Source of the DNA: Prevotella sp.
GTDB taxonomy: Bacteria; Bacteroidota; Bacteroidia; Bacteroidales; Bacteroidaceae
Direction: 5' to 3'
Length of the DNA stretch: 52,720 nt
Assembly: GCA_017934525.1 (NCBI GenBank)
Contig: JAGBJJ010000028.1
Coordinates: forward strand, 1-52,720
Numbering within the stretch: the stretch's first letter is position 1; every line of letters begins with the position of its first letter. The notes below the pieces were generated by a model. The model was not told the DNA's origin. It did no database searches and worked only from the letters and a program-made list of their open reading frames with translations. The position numbers were made by a program, and so were the translations under genes. Of this stretch, positions 24,572-34,621 are shown in pieces.

Positions 24572-26086
24572 ATGAGAACAAAACGATTGAGTGGGTACCC
24601 ATGGCGGGCAACCCTGATAGCTGTCCTGTGTCTGCTGGCTTTCTGCCATGTGAAGGCGCAGGTGAAAAGAGAATTTCGCGGTGCATGGATTCAGTGTGTC
24701 AACGGACAGTTTCAGGGCATGTCTACGCAGGCCATGCAACAGACGCTTACCTATCAGCTCAACGAGCTGCAGCAGATGGGCGTCAATGCCGTCATCTTCC
24801 AGGTACGCGCGGAATGCGACGCGCTCTATCCCAGCCTGATTGAGCCGTGGAGCCGCTTCCTCACCGGGCAACAGGGCAAGGCGCCGTCACCTTTCTGGGA
24901 CCCCCTGCAGTGGATGATCGACCAATGCCACGCACGTGGCATGGAGCTGCATGCATGGATCAATCCCTACAGGGCGAAGACCAAAGGCACCAATGCGCTG
25001 GCTGCTACCCATGTGGGCATCACCCATCCGGAACGCTGCTTCAGCTACGACGACCTGCTCATCCTTAATCCCGGCATACCCGAAAACCGCGATTATATAT
25101 GTTCGGTGGCCCGCGACATAGTGACGCGTTACGACATCGACGGCATTCACATGGACGACTACTTCTATCCTTACCCCGTGCCAGGCCTGTCCGTGCCCGA
25201 CGATGCACAGTATAGGCTCTATTCTAATGGAATAAAGGACCGAGGCGATTGGCGGCGCTACAATGTCAATCTCTTTATCAAGCAGTTCTATGAGACGGTG
25301 CATGCTGCCAAGCCATGGGTGAAAGTGGGCATCTCGCCCTTCGGCATCTATCGCAACAAGAGAAATTCGCCCATTGGCAGCGACACCAACGGGCTGCAAA
25401 ATTATGACGACCTCTATGCTGACGTGCTGCTATGGGTGAACAATGGCTGGCTTGACTACTGCGTGCCGCAGATTTACTGGGAGATAGGCAACAAAGCCGC
25501 CGACTATGACACGCTGATACGCTGGTGGAATCAGCATGCTGCCGGTCGCCCGCTTTTCATCGGTGAAGACATTGAGCGCACCGTGAAGGCTGCCGACCCC
25601 CAGAATCCTGCTCAGAACCAGCAGCCTGCCAAGCACCGCCTGCACCAGCAGATGCTGGCGGTGAAGGGCACCGTGCTGTGGTATGCCAAGGCCGCCGTTG
25701 ACAATACTGGCAACTATGCCACTATGCTGAAGAAAAACTACTGGCGCTACCCCGCCTTGCACCCGCAGATGAAGTTTATCGACGGCAAGGCGCCTAAGAA
25801 ACCGCGCAAGGTGAAGCCTGTGTGGACCAGCGACGGATATGTGCTCTTCTGGACGGCTCCTCGTGGCAAGAAGTGGGGCGACAAGGCTACGAAGTATGTG
25901 GTGTACCGTTTCGAAAAGGACGAAAGAGTGAATACCGACGACCCTTCGAAGATTGTGGCCGTCACTCCGCAGACATTCTGGAAACTGCCTTATCAGGATG
26001 GAACGCAAAAGTATACCTACGTCGTTACTGCCCTCGACCGTCTGCAGAATGAAAGTAGCCCCGCTAAAAAGTCAGTGAAGCTGTAA
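24572..26086 (+). CDS. Secreted GHL10 (UPF0748/DUF187) glycosidase-like protein
   Basis: A 504-residue exported protein. The start is ATG 24572, which opens a signal peptide ending HVKAQ near residue 30. The GHL10 domain (about 35-350) has REFRGAWIQCV, a TIM-barrel strand GVNAVIFQVRAECDALYPS, MELHAWINPYR, YDIDGIHMDDYFYP with probable acidic catalytic residues, and KVGISPFGIY. A C-terminal fibronectin-III-like domain (about 400-500) has YVVYRFEKDE and TYVVTALDRLQNESSP. Family members are thought to act on cell-wall or polysaccharide glycans. It begins 37 bp after the HAD gene. Confidence 0.87.
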   Translation: MRTKRLSGYPWRATLIAVLCLLAFCHVKAQVKREFRGAWIQCVNGQFQGMSTQAMQQTLTYQLNELQQMGVNAVIFQVRAECDALYPSLIEPWSRFLTGQQGKAPSPFWDPLQWMIDQCHARGMELHAWINPYRAKTKGTNALAATHVGITHPERCFSYDDLLILNPGIPENRDYICSVARDIVTRYDIDGIHMDDYFYPYPVPGLSVPDDAQYRLYSNGIKDRGDWRRYNVNLFIKQFYETVHAAKPWVKVGISPFGIYRNKRNSPIGSDTNGLQNYDDLYADVLLWVNNGWLDYCVPQIYWEIGNKAADYDTLIRWWNQHAAGRPLFIGEDIERTVKAADPQNPAQNQQPAKHRLHQQMLAVKGTVLWYAKAAVDNTGNYATMLKKNYWRYPALHPQMKFIDGKAPKKPRKVKPVWTSDGYVLFWTAPRGKKWGDKATKYVVYRFEKDERVNTDDPSKIVAVTPQTFWKLPYQDGTQKYTYVVTALDRLQNESSPAKKSVKL

Positions 26087-26128
26087 AGCCACATAGGTCC
26101 CCCCCCGACAGGCCTTATAAAAAGCAGA

Positions 26129-26154
26129 AACCCCAGAGCCGAAGCTCTGGGGTT
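26129..26154. terminator. Bidirectional terminator between GHL10 gene and rpmA
   Basis: AACCCCAGAGC (26129-26139) and GCTCTGGGGTT (26144-26154) form an 11-bp stem. On the minus strand the loop is TTCG and a T-rich tail follows, ending the rplU-rpmA transcript. On the plus strand a weaker T-rich tail follows. Confidence 0.9.
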
Positions 26155-26194
26155 CTGTTGTTTGTTTGGAATAAGTGTTTGTTTGTAAGTGTTT

Positions 26195-26458
26195 TTAGGC
26201 CTCAGCGTTAGGAATAACTGAAACAACGCTCTTGTCGTGCTTGCCTTTGTGGAAATTCACGGTGCCGTCGATGAGGGCATACAGCGTGTCGTCCTTACCC
26301 ATAGCAACGCCGTTACCGGGATTGTGCTTCGAGCCACGCTGGCGAACGATGATGTTGCCTGCCTGCACTTTCTGGCCACCCCAGATTTTCACGCCAAGTC
26401 GCTGAGATGCACTCTCGCGGCCGTTCTTAGAACTACCTACACCTTTTTTATGTGCCAT
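26195..26458 (-). CDS. rpmA: 50S ribosomal protein L27
   Basis: An 87-residue ribosomal protein near the peptidyl-transferase centre. It begins [20 protein letters not shown], the standard L27 start, with [10 protein letters not shown] and GNIIVRQRG. It lies 15 bp after rplU in the usual L21-L27 order and is closed by a strong terminator. No N-terminal extension needing cleavage is present. Confidence 0.98.
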   Translation of the reverse strand: MAHKKGVGSSKNGRESASQRLGVKIWGGQKVQAGNIIVRQRGSKHNPGNGVAMGKDDTLYALIDGTVNFHKGKHDKSVVSVIPNAEA

Positions 26459-26473
26459 AATGCGGGTCCTCCT

Positions 26474-26791
26474 TTAAGCGATTACTTGTTTAACTTCTAC
26501 CTGAGTGAACTGTTCGCGGTGCCCGTTCTTCTTGCGAGAGTCCTTGCGGCGCTTCATCTTGAAGACAATCACCTTGTCGCCCTTCACGAGCGGATTCACT
26601 ACTTCACATACTACCTTTGCACCGTCTACGGTGGGTGCGCCTACCTTGACTGTGCCCTCGGCATCAACGAGCAGCACCTTGTCAAACTCAACAGTCTTGC
26701 CGGCTTCCACGTCCTTGATGTGGTGAACGAAGAGCTTCTTGCCCTCCTCGACCTTGAACTGCTGACCCTGGATTTCTACAATTGCGTACAT
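26474..26791 (-). CDS. rplU: 50S ribosomal protein L21
   Basis: A 105-residue ribosomal protein that binds 23S rRNA. It begins [22 protein letters not shown] and ends with the basic [21 protein letters not shown] typical of L21. It is the first gene of the rplU-rpmA operon, preceded by a leader of about 80 nt that folds into a two-part stem. Confidence 0.98.
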   Translation of the reverse strand: MYAIVEIQGQQFKVEEGKKLFVHHIKDVEAGKTVEFDKVLLVDAEGTVKVGAPTVDGAKVVCEVVNPLVKGDKVIVFKMKRRKDSRKKNGHREQFTQVEVKQVIA

Positions 26792-26823
26792 TGCTTTTTA
26801 TTTGTATTTAGGGGTTTTTCCGC

Positions 26824-26888
26824 GAGGCGGTGTACGTCCGTACACACTTCACCCTGCCTCCACGGACTCATTTCGGGGTGCAAAGGTA
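26824..26888 (-). promoter_or_regulatory. rplU promoter and structured leader
   Basis: TACCTTTG on the minus strand (26881-26888) predicts a start near 26874. The leader has an outer GAGGC/GCCTC pair (26824-26828 with 26856-26860) enclosing the palindrome GTGTACG-TC-CGTACAC (26830-26845). Such a stem could be a binding site for autogenous control by L21, although no known L21 leader is recognised. Confidence 0.55.
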
Positions 26889-26979
26889 CTATTTTTAGGT
26901 GAAATACGAAAGTGGTGAATAGAAAACAAATCAATGTTTAGTAAAGTTTAACGTTTTTTGGGGGGCTGTGGCTAAATAA

Positions 26980-27067
26980 AACAAAAAGCGACGGACTTCA
27001 CAGTCAATCGCTTCTATCTTCAATAGGTATTAGTTCTTTTAAGGTAAAAAGATTGTTTTCAGGATAA
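26980..27067 (-). ncRNA. Small RNA with its own promoter and terminator (Bacteroidales-1-like candidate)
   Basis: A consensus promoter (27074-27105) predicts a start near 27067. About 60-80 nt later AAGCGA (26986-26991) and TCGCTT (27008-27013), with an inner GAC/GTC pair, form a terminator stem followed on the minus strand by TTTTTGTTTT. The RNA is therefore about 90 nt and has no open reading frame. A short Bacteroidales RNA bounded by this kind of promoter and a terminator next to a ribosomal-protein gene has been described (Bacteroidales-1 RNA); the match is from memory and not verified. It might be a trans-acting sRNA. Confidence 0.6.
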
Positions 27068-27073
27068 CGATTG

Positions 27074-27105
27074 CAAAGTTAGTCCTTTTTTCCGAACCGC
27101 GCAAA
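27074..27105 (-). promoter_or_regulatory. Promoter of the small RNA
   Basis: TTTG (27102-27105) and TAACTTTG (27074-27081) on the minus strand are 20 bp apart, a full consensus match. Between it and the helicase stop (27269) lie AT-rich DNA and a 7-bp hairpin, GCATCGC 27223-27229 with GCGATGC 27247-27253. Confidence 0.8.
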
Positions 27106-27268
27106 CTTTTTACTGATTATTTTTTGTTTTTTTTAGTGTGTGGGCACACAACTTTTTGATTTGTGTCAAGATGCACAAAAATGAGTGTGTGAAACAGGAA
27201 AAAGTGGATAATCATTTCGTTGGCATCGCTGTGCCGTTGGTCTTTGGCGATGCAAATCTGTAGTAAAA

Positions 27269-28984
27269 TTATTGTTTCTTTAGCTTCTTGAGCCTGCGCT
27301 GGGCATCGGTGGCGTCAGGATAAAGCTCCAGTGCCTTTTCATAGTTGCGTATGGCAGCGTCGGTCATGTGCTCGCGTTCACATTCGCGACCCATCAGCAC
27401 ATATTCGGCGGCCAGCCGCTTCAGCATTTTGTTGCGCTCGGCTTTCTCGGCTTTCAGTTGCTCAATCTCGGCTTTCTGCCGGTTGATAATCTCCAGTTTG
27501 CGGCGTATGAAGCGGCGGGCCACAGGCTTTTCTATATCGTAGCGGCTGTGGATGGCTTTGAAGAAATTGTCGAGGAAAGATTGGAAGTTGCCCTTGTCGA
27601 AGGCTTTGACGGCATCGTGGTACTCGCGGTCGGCCTTGCCTTCCTGCAAGGCCTGCCCGATTGCGGTGGGGTCGTTGTAGTGGCGTGCAAACTGCACCAC
27701 CTCAGCCTTGACGAAGATGTCTTGCTGGCGAATGGGAGCCATCAGCGTGATGCCTTCGATGGATGTGCAGCGCGACAGGGCCACATAGGTTTGTCCGCCT
27801 GCGAAGGCACCGCCAGTGAAGTCGATGTTTACTTGGCTGAACGTCAGCCCCTGGCTTTTGTGCACGGTGATGGCCCATGCCAGCCGGATGGGGAACTGCT
27901 CATAGGTGCCGAGCAGTTGTTCTTCGATGCGCTGCTCTTTCTCGTTGAATGAGTAGCGTGTGTTCTCCCATACCTCACGCTCCACGGGGTAGTCGGCCCC
28001 GTCTTCAGTAGTGATGGCAATAATGCCTGCCTCCTCGTCAATCTCGGTGATGGTGCCCAGCGTGCCGTTCACCCATCGTTTCTCTTTGTCGTTCTTGATG
28101 AAGATGACCTGTGCTCCAGCTTTTATCTTCAGTTCCTGCGGGGTGGGGAAGGAGCTCTCGGGAAACTCGCCCTTCACGGTGCCGAAGAAGACAGAAGGCT
28201 GCCCGGGCAGATTTTTCAGCTGCTCCTCATTGATGTAGTCCACGGTGTCGCGACGAGTGGCCAGGGTGATGCGAAGACCTGACGTCTTTGTTTCTGTCTT
28301 TGCATGTACCCGCTTGTTCAGAGTCCCGAGGTCGTGCTGTGTGGCTTGGTTTTGGCGTATGCGGTCGAGCATGGCAATGAAGAGGTCGTCTTTCTGTCGG
28401 TATACTTTGCGCAGCTCTATCGACACCAGTTGCATCTGCTGCCATACCTTGGCGTTGAAGAAGTAGGCACTTTGGTAGAAAGGGCGCAGCAGCTGGCGGT
28501 CTTCCTCCTTCACCACGGGCTCCAGCTGGTATATGTCGCCCACGAGTAGCAGTTGCTTGCCGCCGAAGGGCTCGTAGCTGCGGGTGTAGATGCGCAGCAC
28601 TTTGTCGATGAAGTCGATGATGTCAGCCCTCACCATCGATATCTCGTCGATGATGATGAGTTCTATTTCGCGCAGCAGCTTACGCTGGGCACTGGTGTAT
28701 TTCAGGGTTTCTTTGATGTGGCGGCGGTCGTAGTTCACGTCGTTGGGCAGCAACGGGTGAAACGGCAGTTTGAAAAAGCTGTGAAGCGTCGAGCCGCCTG
28801 CATTGATGGCAGCAATGCCGGTAGGAGCCAGAATGACATGTTTCTTTTTCGTATTTTGTGCCACGTACCTCAGAAACGTCGACTTACCCGTGCCCGCCTT
28901 TCCTGTGAGGAAGAGCGAACGACGTGTGAAGTTGACTATCTGCAGTGCGTCTTGCCACTCTTTGTTGTCCAGATCCAGTTCCAT
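27269..28984 (-). CDS. PIF1/RecD-like DNA helicase with C-terminal TPR
   Basis: A 571-residue superfamily 1B helicase. Walker A is GKAGTGKST (28-36), followed by LAPTGIAAINAGGSTLHSFF, Walker B LIIIDEISMV, and LLVGDIYQLEPV. The late motif FPIRLAWAITVHKSQGLTF...YVALSRCTS is the PIF1/RecD2 UvrD_C_2 signature. After about residue 480 come a charged coiled coil and one TPR-like unit (AIRNYEKALELYP). It probably unwinds G-quadruplex or forked DNA, as PIF1 proteins do. It begins 2 bp after the PBP1A stop, so it is the last gene of the lpx operon. Confidence 0.9.
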   Translation of the reverse strand: MELDLDNKEWQDALQIVNFTRRSLFLTGKAGTGKSTFLRYVAQNTKKKHVILAPTGIAAINAGGSTLHSFFKLPFHPLLPNDVNYDRRHIKETLKYTSAQRKLLREIELIIIDEISMVRADIIDFIDKVLRIYTRSYEPFGGKQLLLVGDIYQLEPVVKEEDRQLLRPFYQSAYFFNAKVWQQMQLVSIELRKVYRQKDDLFIAMLDRIRQNQATQHDLGTLNKRVHAKTETKTSGLRITLATRRDTVDYINEEQLKNLPGQPSVFFGTVKGEFPESSFPTPQELKIKAGAQVIFIKNDKEKRWVNGTLGTITEIDEEAGIIAITTEDGADYPVEREVWENTRYSFNEKEQRIEEQLLGTYEQFPIRLAWAITVHKSQGLTFSQVNIDFTGGAFAGGQTYVALSRCTSIEGITLMAPIRQQDIFVKAEVVQFARHYNDPTAIGQALQEGKADREYHDAVKAFDKGNFQSFLDNFFKAIHSRYDIEKPVARRFIRRKLEIINRQKAEIEQLKAEKAERNKMLKRLAAEYVLMGRECEREHMTDAAIRNYEKALELYPDATDAQRRLKKLKKQ

Positions 28985-28986
28985 TC

Positions 28987-31506
28987 TTACTCTTGTCCTG
29001 CTGTTTTTTCTTCACTGTTCTTTGGCTCGATGGTGGCAGGCAGTTCAGGCTGGTCGAGTGAGGCGGGGGCGCTGGTGCTCTCCTTCTCCGGATAGTTGAC
29101 GGCTGCCGGGAAATACACCAGGCTGTCGTCGTCATTGTCATAGTTGCTGTAGTTGTATGTACACTGCAGATACATGCTCTCCTCTATATTCTCGTCGTGA
29201 GGCGGCTTGAATTTGGTGCGATACTTCTTAAACTTCGGGTCGCTCAGCACCGATTCGAGGAACTGTCCGCAGATAGGCATGGCGGCGCGGCTGCCTTGTC
29301 CGAGGGCGCCGGTGCGGAAATGGATGGCGCGGTACTCGCCGCCTACCCACGTGCCGCACACCAGGCGCGGGCTGATGCCCACAAACCAGGCATCGGAGTG
29401 GTTGTTGGTGGTGCCCGTCTTGCCGCCGAAGTCGGTGTCGCTGAAGGGCCTGACGAAGCGCCACAGGCCCTGGCTGGTGCCGCCGGGCTCTTGCATTCCG
29501 CCCATGAGCAGCTGCTGCATGAAGAAGGCGGTGCGGTAGCTGATAGCCTGGCGGGGCTTCTCGTCGGCATGGTAAATCTCGTTGCCCTCATGGTCGAGGA
29601 TGCGCACTACCAGCACGGGCGTGTGGGCCTTGCCGTCGTCTACCACCGTGCAGTAGGAGCTCACCAGCTCTTCCAGACTGACGTCGCCGGCACCCAAGGC
29701 CAGCGCGGGGGTCTCTTCGAGCTTGCTCTTGATGCCCATCTGGTGGGCCGTATGGGCCACGCGGTCGATGCCGAGCTCCTGTCCGAGCTTCACGGCCACC
29801 GAGTTGACGCTTCGGGCGAAGGCCCTCTTCAGTGTCATGTTGGCATAGGTGAAGTAGCCGTTGGCATTGCTTGGCGACCAGTATATCTGCTTCTTATAGA
29901 CGGGGCTCCATACCTTCAGACCCAGTGGCGAGTCGGTGCGCCGGTCGCACGGGGTGAGCCCTTGGTTCATGGCCTCGGTATAGACGAAAAGCTTGAAAGT
30001 GGAGCCTGGCTGGCGGGTGGCCGTCACCTTATCGTATTTCCATGTGTCGAAGTCGATGTCGCCCACCCATGCTTTCACGTGGCCCGTCTGCGGCTCCATG
30101 GCGATGAAGCCGCAGTGCAGGAAATGCTCCATGTAGCGGATGGAGTCGAGCGTGCTCATCTGTGCGTCGATTTTTCCGTCGTAGCTGAACAACTTCACGG
30201 GGTGGGGCGTGTTGAGGTGCTTCCAGATGGAGTCGGGGGCATTGGGGAACTTCTTCTGCAGATATTTGTAGACGGGCAGCCGCTTGGCAATGTTCTCAAT
30301 AAACTGAGGCAGCTCCTGATGGTGCTCATCCTGCCAGGGATTCACATCGCCCCAGTGCTCGTTGAACCTTTTCTGCAGGCTCTTCATGTGGTTCATGGCG
30401 GCCTTCTCGGCATACTTCTGCATGCGCATGTCGATGGTGGTGTATATCTTCAGGCCGCTGGTGTAGAGGTCTACGCCGTTGTCGCGGCACCATTCTTTCA
30501 CGTCGTTGGCCACAGCTTCGCGGAAATAGGTGGCCTCGCCGTCATATACCCTCTCCACATAATAGTCGAGTTCTATGGGCGCCGACTTCAGCGTGTCGCA
30601 GGCCAGCTTGGTGATATGGCCGTGGGCCAGCATGTTGTCGAGCACCACGTTGCGGCGCTGCATGCTGTTCTCCGGGTGCAGGCGCGGGTTATAGGTCGTG
30701 GTGGCCTTCAGCATGCCCACCAGTACGGCTGCCTGCTCAGCCTTCAACTCCTTGGGCGTTGTGCCGAAGTAGGTCTTACAAGCCGTTTTGATGCCATACG
30801 AGTTGGAGCCGAAGTCGACAGTGTTGGCATACATTGTGAGTATTTCCTGCTTGGAGAAGTTGAACTCCAGTTTCAGTGCCGTGACCCACTCCTTGCTCTT
30901 CTGAATGATAATCTTCAGTCCGGGCACTTTTCCCAGATAGCCGGTGGAGTATTCTGTGCGCACCCGAAACAGGTTCTTGGCCAGTTGCTGGGTGATGGTC
31001 GAGGCACCACGGGCTTCGCTGTGCATCACGAAGTCTTTCAGGGCAGCGAAGAAGGCGGGGAAGTCGATGCCGAAATGCCGGTAGAAACGCTCGTCTTCAG
31101 TGTCAATCAGGGCATGCCAGAACACGGGGTTCACCTCGTCGTATTTTACCGGCGTGCGGTTTTCGCTGAAGAATTTTCCGATGAGCATGCCGTCGGCACT
31201 GTATATCTCAGAGGCCTGCGCCGGGCGTGTGTTCTTGATGGTGCTCATGCTTGGCGATTTGCCGAAGAGCCCCAGAAAATTGATGTCGACAGCTCCCAGA
31301 TAGAGTATGAAGGCAACGATGAGCGAGACGATGGCCGTCAGTGTCTTGATATACCACGGCCGTCCTTTGTACAGCCCTGCATACCATGTGGCGGTGATGC
31401 CCAATCCCTTTCTGACGTGTGCCCATATCTTCTTCAGCAGGAGCACGATGCGTTCCTTCCTGTCGGGTATTCTCTCTTCGTCTTCATTCATGTCGTTATT
31501 GTTCAT
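28987..31506 (-). CDS. Bifunctional penicillin-binding protein 1A
   Basis: An 839-residue class A PBP that polymerises and cross-links peptidoglycan. A cytoplasmic tail precedes one membrane anchor (about 52-75). The GT51 glycosyltransferase domain follows, with the catalytic Glu in [12 protein letters not shown] and then [15 protein letters not shown] and [15 protein letters not shown]. The transpeptidase domain has GSTFK (SxxK), [10 protein letters not shown] (SxN) and GGKTGTTNN (KTG). The tail after about 775 is low-complexity and rich in E, S and P. Its ATG overlaps the miaA stop by 4 bp (ATGA), suggesting translational coupling. Confidence 0.95.
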   Translation of the reverse strand: MNNNDMNEDEERIPDRKERIVLLLKKIWAHVRKGLGITATWYAGLYKGRPWYIKTLTAIVSLIVAFILYLGAVDINFLGLFGKSPSMSTIKNTRPAQASEIYSADGMLIGKFFSENRTPVKYDEVNPVFWHALIDTEDERFYRHFGIDFPAFFAALKDFVMHSEARGASTITQQLAKNLFRVRTEYSTGYLGKVPGLKIIIQKSKEWVTALKLEFNFSKQEILTMYANTVDFGSNSYGIKTACKTYFGTTPKELKAEQAAVLVGMLKATTTYNPRLHPENSMQRRNVVLDNMLAHGHITKLACDTLKSAPIELDYYVERVYDGEATYFREAVANDVKEWCRDNGVDLYTSGLKIYTTIDMRMQKYAEKAAMNHMKSLQKRFNEHWGDVNPWQDEHHQELPQFIENIAKRLPVYKYLQKKFPNAPDSIWKHLNTPHPVKLFSYDGKIDAQMSTLDSIRYMEHFLHCGFIAMEPQTGHVKAWVGDIDFDTWKYDKVTATRQPGSTFKLFVYTEAMNQGLTPCDRRTDSPLGLKVWSPVYKKQIYWSPSNANGYFTYANMTLKRAFARSVNSVAVKLGQELGIDRVAHTAHQMGIKSKLEETPALALGAGDVSLEELVSSYCTVVDDGKAHTPVLVVRILDHEGNEIYHADEKPRQAISYRTAFFMQQLLMGGMQEPGGTSQGLWRFVRPFSDTDFGGKTGTTNNHSDAWFVGISPRLVCGTWVGGEYRAIHFRTGALGQGSRAAMPICGQFLESVLSDPKFKKYRTKFKPPHDENIEESMYLQCTYNYSNYDNDDDSLVYFPAAVNYPEKESTSAPASLDQPELPATIEPKNSEEKTAGQE

Positions 31507-32417
31507 TGGTTAATCAGTTGAATGATTCTTTCCGTGCCGTTATGCTCTTGGTTGTTGTCAAGCTCCACCCATGTCACTTCGGGGTCGCGCTTAAACCACG
31601 TCAATTGCTTGCGGGCATAGCGGCGGGTGTTTCCCTTCATGCGCTCAACGGCCTCTTCCAGGCTCCACGTGCCGTCAAGATATGCAAACATCTCCTTGTA
31701 GCCCACGGTGTTGAGTGCATTGAGATGCCGCAGCGGATAGAGGCGGCGCGCCTCTTCCAGCAGTCCGTCGGCCATCATCTGGTCCACCCGTGCATTGATG
31801 CGTTCGTAGATGATGTCGCGTGGTCGCGTCAGGACAATCTTCACGATGCGGAATGGGCGCTCCTTGCGCTCGTTTCTGCGGAACGACGTGTAGGTCTTCC
31901 CCGTCATGTGGCATATCTCGAGTGCGTGCAGCACCCGCCGCGGGTTGTGGCGGTCCACCGTTTCATAGTGCTCTGGGTCGAGCCAACGCAGCTCTTCGCA
32001 GAGACTTTCCAGCCCCTCGTCGGCCAGACGGCGCTTCAGCGTGTCGCGTGTGGCGTCATCTACGGTGGGCAGTTCGTCGATTCCGTTGCATACGGCGTCG
32101 ATATACATCATGCTGCCGCCCGTCATCAGCGCATAGTCGTCTGTGCGGAACAGCTCACCGAGCAGGCTGATGACCTGCTCTTCATACATTGAGGCACTGT
32201 AGTAGTCGGTCAGTCGCAGGGTTCCCACGAAATAATGCCGCACCTGCCGCAGTTGAGCTTCGGTAGGTGCGGCTGTCCCTATTTTCAGCTCGCCGTATAT
32301 CTGCCGGCTGTCGGCATTGATGATAGGTATGCCAAGATGATTGGCAAGCCCCATGCACAGCGCCGTCTTGCCGACGGCCGTCGGGCCGGTGATGACTATG
32401 AGCGTCTTACTGTTCAA
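31503..32417 (-). CDS. miaA: tRNA dimethylallyltransferase
   Basis: A cytoplasmic enzyme that adds a dimethylallyl group to A37 of tRNAs reading UNN codons. It shows P-loop [40 protein letters not shown] and the RNA-binding [11 protein letters not shown] block. I place the start at TTG 32417, giving 304 residues, close to the family norm. The only upstream ATG would add about 40 unlike residues and overlap lpxA by 89 bp. The stop overlaps the PBP1A start. The gene lies 28 bp after lpxA. Confidence 0.92.
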   Translation of the reverse strand: MNSKTLIVITGPTAVGKTALCMGLANHLGIPIINADSRQIYGELKIGTAAPTEAQLRQVRHYFVGTLRLTDYYSASMYEEQVISLLGELFRTDDYALMTGGSMMYIDAVCNGIDELPTVDDATRDTLKRRLADEGLESLCEELRWLDPEHYETVDRHNPRRVLHALEICHMTGKTYTSFRRNERKERPFRIVKIVLTRPRDIIYERINARVDQMMADGLLEEARRLYPLRHLNALNTVGYKEMFAYLDGTWSLEEAVERMKGNTRRYARKQLTWFKRDPEVTWVELDNNQEHNGTERIIQLINQ

Positions 32418-32445
32418 ATGACTTCTGACGTGCTTCCTATTTACT

Positions 32446-33216
32446 TCAACGAATGATGCCTCTCTTCGACGACTCGATGAACGAACAGATGTAATCGACT
32501 TCTTTCGAGTCAGGATATTTTGCGCGTGCCTCAATGAGTCCGTCCTTGATGATGCCGTGGGCGTAGATGGTGCGGTAGGTGTCGTGTATCATCTCGATGG
32601 TCTCGTTTGCGAAACCCCGTCGGCGCAGGCCGATGAGGTTCACACCGGCAAAGCGTATGGGCTCCTTGCCCGCTATGATGTATGGCGGAATGTCCTGGCT
32701 GGTGCGGCTGCCGCCCTGTATCATGACGTAGCCTCCGATGCGTATGAACTGGTGGAAGAGCACTTCGGCCGAGATGATAGCATTGTCGTCAACCTCCACC
32801 TCGCCGGCAAACTTGGTGGAGTTGCCGATGATGCAGCCGCTGCCGATGATGCAGTCGTGGGCCACGTGCATATTCTCCATCAGCAGGTTGTTCGACCCTA
32901 TCACGGTCTTCCCCCTCGAGGCCGTGCCTCGGCTGATGGTGACGTTCTCGCGAATCGAGTTGTTGTCGCCAATCTCGCAGAGGCTTTCCTCGCCGCGGAA
33001 CTTCAGGTCCTGCGGCTTCGTGGAGATGCTGGCGCCGGGAAAAAACTCGTTGCCGTTGCCGATGCGGGCGCCGGTGTGAATGGTGACGCTGTTCAGCAGC
33101 GTGTTGCCAGAGCCGATGACCACGTTCTCGTCGATGACGCAGAAGGGACCGATGATGTTGTTGTCGCCGAGCTCCGCCTTAGGCGAAACGACGGCAAGTG
33201 GATGAATCTGGTTCAT
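32446..33216 (-). CDS. lpxA: Acyl-ACP:UDP-N-acetylglucosamine O-acyltransferase
   Basis: A 256-residue cytoplasmic trimeric enzyme for the first step of lipid A synthesis. It is built of hexapeptide repeats forming a left-handed beta helix (about 1-190), with the catalytic His in [13 protein letters not shown] and a C-terminal helical domain ([20 protein letters not shown]). Length is normal. It follows lpxC/fabZ by 13 bp in the lipid A operon. Its C-terminus ends ESSKRGIIR. Confidence 0.96.
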   Translation of the reverse strand: MNQIHPLAVVSPKAELGDNNIIGPFCVIDENVVIGSGNTLLNSVTIHTGARIGNGNEFFPGASISTKPQDLKFRGEESLCEIGDNNSIRENVTISRGTASRGKTVIGSNNLLMENMHVAHDCIIGSGCIIGNSTKFAGEVEVDDNAIISAEVLFHQFIRIGGYVMIQGGSRTSQDIPPYIIAGKEPIRFAGVNLIGLRRRGFANETIEMIHDTYRTIYAHGIIKDGLIEARAKYPDSKEVDYICSFIESSKRGIIR

Positions 33217-33229
33217 TAGCTTAGGGGCT

Positions 33230-34612
33230 TTACTTATTCTTTACTATCTGGGCGGTGAACGTGGCTTCCGACACCACATGGTCGCCCACGAAGGCATAGC
33301 CTCGCATCGACGAGATGCCGTGGCGCAACGGAGCCAGCAGCTCTACCTTGAAGATGAGTGTATCGCCGGGCACCACCTTCTGGCGGAACTTCACCCCGTC
33401 GATCTTCATGAAGTAGGTCGACCAGCGCTCAGGCTCCTCCACGGTGTTGAGCACCAGCAGGCCGCCCACCTGAGCCATGGCCTCTATCTGCAGCACGCCC
33501 GGCATGACGGGCTCTTGCGGGAAGTGACCCGTAAAGAAAGGCTCGTTGGAGGTGACGTTCTTCACGCCCACGATGTACGTGGCGCCTACCTCTATCACCT
33601 TGTCTACCAGCTGCATAGGATAGCGGTGCGGAAGCAGTTCTCTAATGCGGTTGACGTCCATCACCGGCTCTTCGTTGGGGTCGTAGGCCGGTGCCTGTAT
33701 CTCGTGCTTGCGAATCTCGCGACGCATCTCACGTGCAAACTTGTTGTTGATGGTGTGGCCGGGGCGTGTGGCCACGATGCGGCCTTTGATAGGCTTGCCG
33801 ATGAGAGCCATGTCGCCGATGACGTCGAGCAGCTTGTGGCGTGTGCACTCGTTCTCCCACACCAACGGCTTGTGCTGTATGTAGCCCAGCTCAGTAGCGT
33901 CGCGGTGCTCCACGTGCAGCATGTCGGCCAGCATGTCGAGACGCTCCTGCGTGGTCTGGCGCTCGTAGATGACGATGGCATTGTCCAGGTCGCCGCCCTT
34001 GATGAGGTTGGCTTGCAGCAGCGGCTCAATGTCGCGCACGAAGACGAAGGTGCGTGCCGGGGCTATCTCCTCAGCATAGCGATGCACGTCGTCGAGTGTG
34101 GCAAACTGGCTGTTGATGAATTTCGACTCGAAGGAGCACATGGCCGTGATGGAGAACTCGTCGTCGGGCAGCAGCGTGATGCACGAGCCCGTCTCTTCGT
34201 CCTTCACCTCAATCTTCTTGCGTATCACGTACCAGTCTTTCGGGGCGTTCTGCTCCTCTATACCTATCTCCTGTATTTTCTTTACGTAGTGGATGGCCGA
34301 ACCGTCGAGTATGGGAAACTCCGGCCCGTTCACCTGGATGAGGCAGTTGTCTACTCCCAGTGCATAGAGCGCCGAGAGCCCGTGTTCTACTGTCGAGATG
34401 CGCACGTCGCCCCGCCCGAGCACTGTGCCGCGCTGTGTGTCCACCACGTTCTCAGCTACGGCGTCGATGGTAGGCATGCCTTCCAGGTCGATGCGCTGAA
34501 TCTTGTAGCCGTGGTTCTCGGGTGCCGGGTTGAACGTCACCGTGAGGCTCAGTCCGGTGTGCAGGCCTTTTCCGCAGAGGGAGAAGCTGCCTTTCAGAGT
34601 CTTCTGTTTCAT
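33230..34612 (-). CDS. lpxC/fabZ: Fused LpxC deacetylase / FabZ dehydratase
   Basis: A 460-residue fusion found in Bacteroidetes. The N-terminal part (about 1-300) is the zinc-dependent UDP-3-O-acyl-GlcNAc deacetylase, the committed step of lipid A synthesis, with zinc-binding TVEHGLSALYALGVDN and HKLLDVIGDMAL. The C-terminal part (about 315-460) is 3-hydroxyacyl-ACP dehydratase, with LPHRYPMQLVDKV (His) and GHFPQEPVMPGVLQIEAMAQ (Glu). The fusion ties control of lipid A to fatty-acid elongation. It starts 9 bp after lpxD. Confidence 0.97.
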   Translation of the reverse strand: MKQKTLKGSFSLCGKGLHTGLSLTVTFNPAPENHGYKIQRIDLEGMPTIDAVAENVVDTQRGTVLGRGDVRISTVEHGLSALYALGVDNCLIQVNGPEFPILDGSAIHYVKKIQEIGIEEQNAPKDWYVIRKKIEVKDEETGSCITLLPDDEFSITAMCSFESKFINSQFATLDDVHRYAEEIAPARTFVFVRDIEPLLQANLIKGGDLDNAIVIYERQTTQERLDMLADMLHVEHRDATELGYIQHKPLVWENECTRHKLLDVIGDMALIGKPIKGRIVATRPGHTINNKFAREMRREIRKHEIQAPAYDPNEEPVMDVNRIRELLPHRYPMQLVDKVIEVGATYIVGVKNVTSNEPFFTGHFPQEPVMPGVLQIEAMAQVGGLLVLNTVEEPERWSTYFMKIDGVKFRQKVVPGDTLIFKVELLAPLRHGISSMRGYAFVGDHVVSEATFTAQIVKNK

Positions 34613-34621
34613 ACTTTTATT

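Noticed and set aside
29197-31521. Plus-strand open frame of 774 codons opposite PBP1A
   Set aside because: The minus strand carries all PBP catalytic motifs. The plus frame has no family features.
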